From Ancylostoma caninum (Eukaryota > Nematoda > Chromadorea > Rhabditida > Ancylostomatidae), in contig JBAJFG010000420.1 of NCBI GenBank assembly GCA_037903475.1, forward strand, positions 1 through 64,000: a DNA stretch of 64,000 nt, written 5' to 3'. This document shows, piece after piece, positions 43,975-53,990 of this stretch; positions within the stretch are counted from its first letter, which is position 1, and each line of letters opens with the position of its first letter. A program made the position numbers and the translations under genes. Under the pieces are notes generated by a model. The model was not told where the DNA came from. It made no database searches and saw only the letters and a program-made list of their open reading frames with translations.

Positions 43975-44589
43975 TGCCACCCAGAAGCAGTTCAATATTT
44001 GAGGAATGGGACCACGATGAAGAGGTGTTCTATCTGAATACTTACTCGTTAATTTACATTTCTGAGCCTCTCTTATAACCCGTTTGCATTTCTATGTATT
44101 TCCATGTATGTATATACAACACGTACTTCTAATTCTGCGTCTTTGGCATTTAATCTCAATGGTTTTTTACCTCTACTTTATCTCATCTCGTATTTAAACA
44201 CTGGTATCATTTGGCTCAGGTCTAGCATGCGCTTTCTGTAACTGTTTTTTTGCGGGAATATGAAAAATATGTTGTCATTGTGTCTCTGAGATGGAATACC
44301 GATACAGCCGGTCCTCTTTGGAATATCTGGCCCAAATTCAAGTTGTTTCATGCAAGACAGGAGAATAATTGATTATTGCAACAATTCTACCTTGCTTGTT
44401 TTGTACCATTTGGCCAGACAAGATGCGTGGGATGCGGTCGCGTGCCAACACGGCACGGACGGGAAAATCCGCCTCGCTGCAGCTGTCCGGCTTGTCGAGT
44501 GCTGGTGCAAGGGGCACATACATGCCCGGTGAACTCATTTTTGAACTACTTCTGTAGTCACGTTGCTATAGAACATGACCTGCCTTAAT

Positions 44590-45440
44590 CCTGCTATCCC
44601 TTAGCAGGATCACAGCAGGTCAGATGCAGGATAAGGCGCGACTAACAGTGGAATAGGCGTGCCAACTCCGCCCACTTTTGCGTTTGTCCCGCAGGGTGTC
44701 ATGCCGCGAGAAACGGTGTGGACCGGCGATCCAAACGCCCGAATGTCTGAGTAGATATTCAGCTGGATCGCACAAGAAATAACACGCGGTCATTATCGTC
44801 ATTGTTCCAGAAAATAGCACCCTAAAGTTTGACATATGGGGCCACTAGTTCTAACAAATGATAGGATTTCAAAAGAACCGAAGCTTCAGAAAAAGAAAAA
44901 CTCAAGAGAAAATGACTTCTTAGAGAGTCTACTTCCACTGTATATGATGTCAGCGCTCTTGAATGCAGGCTTTCTATTTGAGTCCCCCTTTTAAATTCAC
45001 TCGCGAAACGACGCCTGGTAACTTACAGTGACGGAAGAAGACAATAGCAAACCACGGTTGCGGGACATGTAATACCCAATTTGGTGCGGGGCGTGGCCGG
45101 CCTCATACAAGCAGCAGGCAATACTAATGGGGGGGGGGACGATTACTTGAGATTTGACCACAGAGGTCTATTCAGACAAGCGTGAAGCTTCCGGAAGGAT
45201 CGCCAAGATCGACCAATCCAGTAAGCCCGCAGCAGGAAGGATTCTGGCTGAGGTCGTCTGGGGACTCTCTGCTAGTGCCTTTTTACATCAATGATGCCTA
45301 GCGACGATCCTTTAGCAAGATGAAAGATGAATTGAATGCGGAGAATCCTGAGAAATATTATTGCGCGCGCCCGCCGCGATTGGCCAGGAATGAGCTTGGG
45401 TGTTAGATGTCCGTAGATGGTAGACCACGTCTTAGTTGTT
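44590..45440. other. No gene recognised; hairpin and G tract
   Basis: A short hairpin (AATCCTGCTA...TAGCAGGAT) lies near 44588-44612 and a ten-base G run at about 45128. Minus frame 44835-44620 has no recognised domain. Confidence 0.35.
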
Positions 45441-45444
45441 AGTG

Positions 45445-45545
45445 GGGCCCCTACTGGACTCTAGGAAGTGGGGTCGGGCAGCCATTTGAGCTATTTCAAA
45501 AGCTGCACACTCACGAAATCCCTATGAAATTGAAAGAAAAGCTAA
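45445..45545 (-). repeat. Diverged copy of the CMC 5' module
   Basis: GGAAGTGGGGTCGGGCAGCC, ATTTGAGC...CAAAAGCTGCACAC and ACGAAAT follow the same order as 52835-52900 and the inverse of 39160-39230. Only about 100 bases are preserved. Confidence 0.5.
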
Positions 45546-45563
45546 AATAACAATTTATAGAGC

Positions 45564-45932
45564 TTAAAATACGAAATCCTCCTTAGTAGTTGTGAGCTGT
45601 TTCCAGTAATCGACACGGTTAAATAAGAGCTCAACAATTGAAGTTGAGATTGTTGTTGAGATAGTCCAGCAGATAAGGGCCTGCATGGGTATGTGAGAGG
45701 GAGTAGAAGTGGTATTCTGAAAAACAAATGATAGTGCGGAGAGGATTTGGAAGCAAAACTACACTCAAACCAAAATAAGCACACATGGGATCTGCAGCTA
45801 TCTTCCAAAAGCTGTGGACGCGCTGCGTGAGGCTAATACCATTTTTAGCACTCTCGGACGCTTGCGAACACCACTTTCACTGGTCGAGTCCCTCCATTTG
45901 AGCGCCGCATCGAATCTAATCTCAGTTTTTAT
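45564..45932 (-). CDS. Two candidate terminal exons of an unidentified gene
   Basis: Minus strand: exon 45932-45840 (after TTTTTTCAG, 31 codons, KTEIRFDAALKW...RKRPRVLKM, donor GTATTA) joins in phase 0 to exon 45716-45564 (after TTTTTCAG, 50 codons, NTTSTPSHIPMQ...LTTTKEDFVF, stop TAA). Acceptors are canonical for nematodes and the phase agrees. No homology is recognised and upstream exons are not found with confidence. It may be the 3' end of a host gene whose body overlaps 46-46.7 kb. Confidence 0.4.
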
Positions 45933-46765
45933 CTGAAAAAAGTTTTGTTACTACATTTTGGGAAAAAAGCTTCAGGTGGAGATCGTCATGGGACAAGGTA
46001 ACTTAATAATTGCTAAAAATAAGGTGATACCAACAAAATTTCAATTTGCTTCATATTAGACTTGGTAAAAAAGCCTCAACAGTGTCAATGCAAAAGTAAA
46101 CGAACAGCGAACAGAATTTTACAACAACTGAAGAGTGAAACTCAATATCGATGAGAGAAATAATTCTAAAACAAGACCCTATGGCCTATATAGTCTTCTT
46201 AGTGCACCACATGGACTAGTTCGGTATGGTTCAGGGGCAAATGGAAGACTCACTAGTTCTTGATGATGTTTTATTATCAGTCCATAAGAAACGCAGAGTA
46301 ATACAATAGGCTAAACAGTGCTGATAAAACAAAGCAAGAAATCACACACGCAATGGGGTGGTGGTAGGTGGAAATGGGTGGATGTCATGGCATGGAAGAG
46401 CAGTGGCCGCCAACACCGCAAGTCCGTCAATGAGGTGAATCAGGGCTCCGGATACCAACTTAGTAGGTTCGTCAACCAAGCCAAGCTCCACACGCGGCAC
46501 CTACTCGAAGTGGGTCACGATAGAGTAGAGCAAATGAAGCATGAAAATACATGAAGCACTGGAGAGTCAGTGGGGATAACAAAAAGAAAGGGATCGTAGC
46601 AAATAGTTGATGAAACATAGTGCAGCATAGAATCAGGGCTAGGATCGACGCAAAGCCAGGAATTAGAGAAGCAGGTGGATTATAACTGTTGTGAAATAAG
46701 TGCTCTCGAAACGGTATCTCGTGCTGAAAAAAGTAGCAATTAGTCATGATTATTTGTGGTATAGC

Positions 46766-47941
46766 TCAGTATAACCCCCTCTGTTTGAGCGTTTTCTCCA
46801 GCTTAGAGCAGAAGGCAGAAGAAGACGATGATAGAACTACACGACAGGGGAGATCATTCCAGATTCTGGTGCTGCGTGGGAAAAATGAGTCGTAGTACAA
46901 CGTGGTCCTTGCTGTATCTGTATAACATCTGAACTGGTGTCCTCTTGTTCTATTGCTAAAATTGGAAGGCATGAGGAGACGTTTAACATCAATTTCTATC
47001 TCGTCAAAAACAATTTTGAAGAGAAGATTTTGGTCATGAACAATTCGCCTTAAATGTAGCGATGCAGCATTCAGACGCGCAAGTCGCTCTTGGTAAGATA
47101 TCTTGAACAATCCAATCCTGGCAGAAATGCGCTTCGTAAATGATCTCTGCACGCTTTCGAGCTCATCTATCAGGTGAGGTTTAGTTGGAGACCAAAGCGG
47201 AGTACAGTACTCAAGTAATGGTCTTACATAAGTAGCGAAAAGCTTATACAATGTGAGCAGGTTACGAGTGCGAAAACATTTCAAGATATGATTCGATTTT
47301 CTAAACGCAGCCTGCACGATATTCCTTATGTGTTGCTCGAAGTTTAGTTCATTGTTGTAGGTGATGCCGAGGTCACGAAAAGAATTAGAAATAGAGAGCT
47401 CGTAGTCTGCTAAAAAGAACCGACAATTGATGGGATGATTTGAACCGACAAGCATCACAGTCGTTTTCTCTCTAGAAATATCCAACATCCATTTAGCTGA
47501 CCAATCCATGACGGCGTCTAAGGCCTGCTGGATTCTACTGTAAGAATTAAGTGAAAATAGCTTGCAGTCGTCGGTATAGATGGTGCAGCTAACATTAGGA
47601 GGTAGGCATTTAGGAAGATCGTTTATGTAAAGTATAAACATGAGTGGGCCCAAGCAAGTGCCCTGCGGCACGCCACTTGACGTGGGGTACGTTGCGGAAT
47701 ATGCTCCGTTCACACACACCTTTTGAACCCGATCAGAGAGGAATGACTTCAGGAAGCGGAGGAGACACCCGGTTATGCCATAACAAGAGAGCTTAGTGAA
47801 TAGTAAATTGAGTGGAATAGAGTCAAATGCCTTAGCGTAATCAATGTAACAATGTAGTTCCGGCTTGGTTTCCTCAGAGGCCACAGGAAACACAGGTGAG
47901 AGAGATGTTGTAATGTATTTCTTCTTGAGGTCAAAAACCAC
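46766..47941 (-). pseudogene. CR1/Jockey-type non-LTR reverse transcriptase, 5'-truncated
   Basis: An intact 391-codon frame holds the RT from the first catalytic block to the C-terminus: CYIDYAKAFDSIP, SGVPQGTCLGPLMF, LYINDLPKCL, then YTDD where YADD is usual. It continues through the thumb (WMLDISREKTTVML, YVRPLLEYCTPLWS) to the typical end block (YYDSFFPRSTRIWNDLP). Endonuclease, N-terminal fingers and the 5' region are missing, as in LINE copies cut short at insertion. The 3' end lies near 46740. No later lesion is seen in the remaining frame, so this is a young truncated copy. Confidence 0.9.
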
Positions 47942-48084
47942 ACTTACATGCGTACTTACTTACTTATCCTTCTTAGCTCGCGCACATGGGTGACACTGCT
48001 GAAGGTGCCACAGGACATTGCAAGCATTTCGTTATTGTTTTCCAGTGAAGTCTGTCCATTGTAGAGTTTTGACCGAATTGAATA

Positions 48085-48200
48085 AAATTCGAATATTTAT
48101 TCGAATGTTCGAATATTCGAAAATTCGTGGGCCCGAGATTATTCGAAAACTCGAATGTCCGAATATTTTAGGCCGAAAATTCGAATATTTGGAACAGTTT
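48085..48200. repeat. ATTCGAA-rich repeat
   Basis: CGAATATTTATTCGAATGTT, CGAATATTCGAAAATTCG and TTCGAATATTTGG-type blocks occur. The composition matches 35068-35205 and 36010-36090. Confidence 0.6.
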
Positions 48201-49789
48201 TTTTGCTCCGCAACTGTTATTTGAGTTCCACTCACTCGCTGAAGAACCATTTTAACTGAAACCGCAGCCCAATTTCTCACTTCTATCTCAATTTTCCCGA
48301 AAACCTGCTCATATCTTTGCACGCATTTGAAAGCCGCCAACCGCATTTGAAAACTTTGAAACTGCAATTCTACGAATTACACGAAGTTGGCGACGATGAT
48401 CTTTCCGGTAAAGCGTATACATGTATTTTTCTAGACACTTGAGAGGCCAACAGTTTTAACTAAACTTCCGGTTATTTAAGCCTTTCCTTCAGAATATGTA
48501 AGTGAACTGCAAAATATATTGGACTGTCGGGAAATGATTGAGACACCCTGGATTCCTTTCAGTCTTCAAACTTTTCCTCTTCTATTAAAGAACTTCGGAA
48601 CATGATGTAATGATCATGTGCACATGTCTCCGGGGCCAGTTATCGGGTACAGTTCCAGTACTACGGGGTCAGCAATCATGTTAATACAGGTCGAAGAAGT
48701 CATCAGTCACTGATCAAAAATCGTCAAATTTGGCGAAGTGCTGCTCTACCAGGGAGAGTTTTAGGCCCCAGGCAAAGTGTTATTTAGAGGGCACGATGTT
48801 GGACAAGTGTGATGTGTATGGCATCGTGGTCCGTGCTTGCTCCTCCGAGTGCCGATGAGTTAACAGAGCCATTTGAGGGTGCGTTTTGTACAGCAAAATA
48901 CACGCTCAAATGCGTTGATGTCTCTATTTCCTCAAAAGCTTTGTTGTCGCCCTGATTTGACTATTGTAAAAGTTGATGTTGCCCATCATGTTGCTAACCG
49001 GCAACTCTGGTAGAACTGACCCTGCACAAGCTCGGGAGGTGGAAGCTCGGAAAATGGCTTCGAGGAGATATATCGCTCGCGTTACGAACGACGGCTCACG
49101 GTTGCATTGCTGACGATCCCCGATCAGAACGTCATGATGATGTTGCTGTCCCTCTTGCTCGCTTTGGCGCCCCCCAGGAGCTCGTGCAAGGAATTCGCTC
49201 GAATTGGTTGCTCGTCCATTTTTGCTCCTAGATAACAAAAGGCGCAGCGCCACGTCCTTACATAGTCATGGCAAAGATGCTCAGAGGGCAGAGTATCACA
49301 TATTCACATACCATGGGGACAGGTCACGTGGCAGAGATACAAGGAAGAATTTTTGGGGGAGTGTCTCATTATTTCCCGACAATCTAATAATAATAACTTT
49401 TACACAGCATTTTTCCCTATATTTATCTGATTTCCGACTACTGCTTCGTTGAAACTCTTTCTAAGTACATGACCGTTAGTTATGGAATTCAAAGTACACA
49501 CAAAATCTTGAGAGCCTCATATAATCCTTTCTGCTCAAACATACTCCGACATCTTGTTATAGAAGTTCCGCTGGTTTTGACATTCAACGTACAAGCATGC
49601 AGTTGGACCGGGTAAACAGAAGTAATAATGAGGAACGGCGTAATACACTGTGTTTTTTTATATCGCTGACGCTTTTCCGTTGATAACTGGAAGCTCAATT
49701 ATGATCTAGGTAACTGAGGCACTGTATACCTCCTCCTCTCATTAACTACCATGGATCGTTTTGTTAAACTACAACACAGAGATATTAAA
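48201..49789. other. No gene recognised
   Basis: A minus frame at 49253-48924 (109 codons, Ser/Arg/Gln-rich) and its plus-strand overlap at 49204 show no known motif. The sequence looks non-coding. Confidence 0.35.
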
Positions 49790-50131
49790 GCTAAAGCCTT
49801 TCCAGGAAGGAAGGGTTGTCAGGTGCATCCTCCATAGCAGCTTGTGTGGCAAGCGCGAAGGCTCCATTCTGCACAAGTGGCCAGGCCATTTTAGCTCTCT
49901 TATTTCAGCATCGATGATAGTCTGATCACAGCATCTCCTTCGAATTTCTTCACTCCGGACTCGGCTCGTTGAGTGATACCATGGATTCGTAGAAAACATC
50001 GTCGAAAGCATTTGAAACGTTTCCAGCTTTAGTGCATTCGAATGAAGAGTTGTTCAGGATTCTGCTCCGTACAGCAATATCGGTAGTACTAGTTCCCTAA
50101 ATATCCTCATTTTCTCGAAAGTTTAGACATT
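49790..50131 (-). pseudogene. Decayed LINE C-terminal fragment
   Basis: On the minus strand, MRIFRELVLPILLYGAES is followed by a TGA (50054-50056) and then, in the same frame, TTLHSNALKLETFQ...IRELKWPGHLCRMEPSRLP. The pair LPILLYG-E and LKWPGHLCRM is typical of the C-terminal end of non-LTR RT proteins. Only this tail remains. Confidence 0.7.
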
Positions 50132-50411
50132 TGCTCTGCGCCAAATGCACCAGGCGAGTGATCCAAATGCAGAAGACGCGGCTCCGATAAGACTAAGAAT
50201 ATCCAGAGATCAAGAGAGAGGGATTCAAAACCACATTAGAAATACAACTCATATATGTCAACCTATACAACATTTTATCCAAGGAGTCCGGTGCTCCGAA
50301 ATTATTGAAAATATAGCATCGGTTCCAAAGTCTGTGTCGCATTCCATGCATATAACTGTTCTCGGTAGCTCACCGAAATCTTCCTTCTACAGAGAATTCC
50401 AGAATGATAAC

Positions 50412-50430
50412 GTGTGTGTGTGTGTGTGTG
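50412..50430. repeat. Short (GT)n microsatellite
   Basis: About nine GT units. The plus frame 50145-50435 that runs into it has no recognised domain. Confidence 0.9.
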
Positions 50431-51211
50431 ACTAACTTCGAAGGTTGGACTGTTAGAACCAGAAGTTTGGGAACCATGTGTTGTGATGCTGCATCGCCAT
50501 CTAATTCATGTATCCCCAACATGAGGTAAGAAAGGCATCACTTGGTGTTCACAGCCTAGATTTCATCAGTGTTAAAAAAAATTGGGTATAATCGTAAGGT
50601 TACTTCATAGTGCTTCTCAATTCCCAGCCTTTCTTCACTTCTACATTATGTTCGCTTGGAAGCCATCATCACCAAATTATTATTTGATCATGGGAAGAGG
50701 CGCTTGGGACCCGAGCTTTGATTATACTTTCAGTCAACACCTGCATCAATGTCACAATTCCGACGGCATTAGTGGCTCCGGCAGAGTTCTCATTTCATTC
50801 AAGCATCATTCTCTTGTTTTTGTTCTCCTAATGTTTGTCCCTCACTAGCTCCAATTCCGATAAACCATAAATGTAGGGAAGTAGAGACCTGGTGAAGTAT
50901 TGAAGATTTGGAACTGTTTAACTGAATTCAATCGTGCAAAGAGTCAAGCTTGTGTAGGTGTAGGAGGTAAAACTGTTTTCATGCTACTTTTACAGCAGTG
51001 GTTTTTCCAGAATGATTTTATGAGTCAGTGCACAAATATCGCTCTCACGGGGACATGAGCTGTCGATTCATTGCCACCGAGCGAGCAAACTCCAAGAAAT
51101 TCACGCCGAAGCTGTAGCACAAACAGCCGGTGTAGTGTTGCCAAATAATTCTAGCAGTCTATTTTCCATGTTCAAAAATAACATCGACGGTAATATAGGC
51201 TGTGTTCACAA

Positions 51212-51529
51212 ATGGCGATTAGTTTCTCATCAAGTTCTGGTGACGCGATGTCGCTTTCCCTTAAATCTTTATTGAAAAAAAAAAGAAATTGTAGTGATAT
51301 AGAAGAAGGAATCATTGAGACTTCTCCAGTAGTTTCGTATTCAGAAGATTCCAATGTACTGAATCCTTCACATAATTCATCGCAGGTCAGGATTGAGAAC
51401 TGTTCCATCGGTAGGACATATGATGCTCATACAGAGCGCCTAGCAGACGCAGGCATTATCTCGCGTGTGAGCGGGTCCAGATCAATGAGGTCTACAACAT
51501 GTTTGCATTTTACAACATACATAAAGTAA
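51212..51529 (+). CDS. Hypothetical Ser-rich open frame
   Basis: 105 codons from ATG, with a Ser-rich start, a KSLLKKKRN basic patch and an acidic IEEGIIETSP stretch. No domain is recognised. The first ATG follows TGTGTTCACAA with no clear acceptor. It may be a single host exon or chance. Confidence 0.25.
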   Translation: MAISFSSSSGDAMSLSLKSLLKKKRNCSDIEEGIIETSPVVSYSEDSNVLNPSHNSSQVRIENCSIGRTYDAHTERLADAGIISRVSGSRSMRSTTCLHFTTYIK

Positions 51530-52809
51530 AGACATTTTGATGTTATACTATAGCAGAATGAAGGATGTGTAGGTTGCACCTAATGAGCGTGAATTAGAAT
51601 AAAAAATAATAGATAAAAAATGATAAAATCCTTCCTTGCTGCACGATTGTCGTTGCTTTCCAGCGAGAGCTTTCTCAATTAAACCTATTCAGAATATTGA
51701 ATACACTGGTGTTTGTCGATCAATACGTTGAGAAGAACTAGACAGGTTGCAGTTTTATGTGTGGGAACTGTTACAGGAAATCATCAGTACCTTTTGAGAG
51801 TTAAATAAAAATACGGTTAAGGAACGAGTCGCTCCTATTACGCGAAAGAGGTGGCGTGATGAACTAAGGTGTCTTCGCTCATCAAACTTATAATTTCATA
51901 GCTTTCAGGAAAGAACCAACCTGACAAACTTATTTCTCATTGGCAAGAATCTGTGCATTTAACGGTTTTCCTATTGATAAAGTTTCCTCACAACTAAAAT
52001 GAACAGCTGTAAAGGCATAGGTTGAAATCTTACTATGGATTTCGAACGTCCTAGTTTTTCTTTAGTTAACAATGTACATAGATAGTAATTGCCACGAATA
52101 ATTAACGAGGCTGACGACGACCGAGATAACAATATACGTAGCAATCCTTCACTGTCGATAACCGCTTTAACTCTGACTCTATTTCGAAAAGAAAGGAGAG
52201 TTACTTGAACTTACTGGTGATGTGTTCAATGGCGAATGTTACCAAACGTTCTAGAACCTACGATAACAACAGATCGTCAGTATTTACCTTTCTCTAGTAT
52301 GACCACACAATGTGCCCCCGAGAATAAGAATCCGCGCGCAGTCATCTTGTACTTTTCCGCCAGCCACTTTTCTCCCGAACGTTCATAGTGTCATTTTCTC
52401 CTGCCAAATATGTCTCGTAGTTCGGTTGTGGAAAGTTACTGTTTGACGATGACTGTTCTTTTCTTTAGAGGGAACAAATGACGTTACTTCGCAAGTTTAT
52501 AATCGTTGAGAAAACTGTTACTTATCTCCACTGCCTGTTAATAGTGAAATTTCTCGTGAGAGATAGTAAAATAAACTTGTGATTTTTTGCAGGAACTGAC
52601 GTTGCATCGGTCACGTGGTATGCTTGCATGCTTTCAAACCTTCACTTGTGACAAATTTACGAAATATACCTTTCTTACTTTCGTAGATGTAGTTACTGTA
52701 TGTTCTGGTGACATTTTTCATTTTGGCTATGAAAAGCTGCTTGTCGTTTGGACTGCTGTACTTAAAAAGATCTTGTTTTTGGACTAATTATTACCTTACA
52801 ACCAATTTT
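51530..52809. other. No gene recognised
   Basis: AT-rich. A good acceptor (GATTTTTTGCAG at 52581) precedes a 65-codon plus frame to 52787, but no partner exon or domain is seen. Confidence 0.3.
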
Positions 52810-52950
52810 AATCTGTAACTAGCGCCCCTTCGATACGCCAGAAAGTGAGCTGGGGCAGCCACTTGAAGTAAGCAAAAGCTTCACACATGCGAAATATTTC
52901 GAAAATAGCAAATGAGCAAAAGTAATCATCAGCTGAGCTCAAATGCAAAA
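52810..52950 (-). repeat. Inverted copy of the CMC 5' module
   Basis: CTAGCGCCCCTTCGATACGC, CAGAAAGTGAGCTGGGGCAG and CCACTTGAAGTAAGCAAAAG are the reverse complement of 39160-39250 at about 80%. With the 60-bp array at 53330-53990 it keeps the module order of the element at 38.0-39.3 kb, but no transposase follows. Confidence 0.7.
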
Positions 52951-53329
52951 TCCTCCCTATAATTTGCGTATATTCTACGGGTTTGGCCGCCTCTCCAACG
53001 TCGGGCTTGGAGTCTTCTCGCGATCCTAGCCTTGCTTGCGAATTCTTAATCACCCACCTACATGTAAAGCTAATTTGCAATGATACTACCTACTCTTTTT
53101 TTGTCACATTTCTTACATGTCTTTGGATCCGTTATGAACAACCGCTCCTAACGTTCCACAAGTTCACATTGCTTTGGTACTTGTGAACAATACAGTGTAA
53201 GCAATGCCGTGCGAATAACCACCTGAAATGATTCAAGCTTTACGTTACTGAGATAGTCCAGCTAATGAGCTTCAGCTTTCTTATACTGGGAGGAAGAAAA
53301 ATTGGTTGACTGAGACAGAATGAGCGCAT

Positions 53330-53990
53330 GGCGCACCCTACTTTACCGTCATATATGTATCTTGGCGTTTTCCCCACTAATGGACCCCATGCGGACCCAT
53401 TCTCAGTCCGTGCACCCGTAATCTGGCACTTTCCACACTATTGGGCCAGGGTAAACCCATTCTTTATTCGAGGACCTAACGTTCTTCCCACTATTGGGCC
53501 AGGGCAGAGCGGATCCATCGGTGGACCTGTATCCCGGCGCTTTCCTCACTAATGGGCCCCATGCGGACACAGTCTCCATCCGTGGACCCGTATGCTGGCG
53601 TTTTCCCCACTAATAGGAATCATGCGGACCCACTCTCTATCCGTGGTTCCGTTTCCAGGCGCTTTCCCCACTTATGGGTCAATTCTCCATTCATGGATCT
53701 GTATCCTGGCGTTTCCACCAGTACTGGGCCAAGGCGGACCCAATCCATTGGTGGGACTCGTATTTCAGCGCTTTCCCCTATATCCCCCCTGTAGACCCAG
53801 TTTCCATCGATGGATCCGCATCGTGGCGTTTTCTCCAGTACTGGGCCAAGGCGGACCCTTTCTCCATCTGTGGACTCGCTCCCTAGCATTTCTCCAATAA
53901 TGGGCCCCTGCGGAGCCAATCTCCATCGACGGACACCTATCATGATGTTTTCCTGAACTACGGGGCCCCGGCATGTCCGTCATCAGTGCA
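53330..53990 (-). repeat. 60-bp minisatellite, inverted and diverged copy
   Basis: Units such as CCGTGGACCCGTATGCTGGC then GTTTTCCCCACTAATGGGCC repeat about every 60 bases. Their complement (GGGGAAAACGCCAGCATACG, GGTCCACGGATGGAGA) matches the 38-kb units. This array is more diverged than that at 38.0-38.6 kb. Confidence 0.8.

Larger units (their letters stand above)
41832..44470 (+). repeat. Chromodomain cassette copy B
   Basis: Inverted relative to copy A and colinear with it. The leader is 41832-42850, the chromodomain exon 43002-43244, and downstream exons follow to a cysteine-rich end at about 44400-44588. It holds the uninterrupted BEL target site at 43247-43251 and carries one extra insertion (42103-42326). 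It is neither obviously a transposon (no TIR seen) nor a known gene family. Two copies in one locus plus a detached promoter suggest a mobile or recently amplified unit. Confidence 0.7.
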
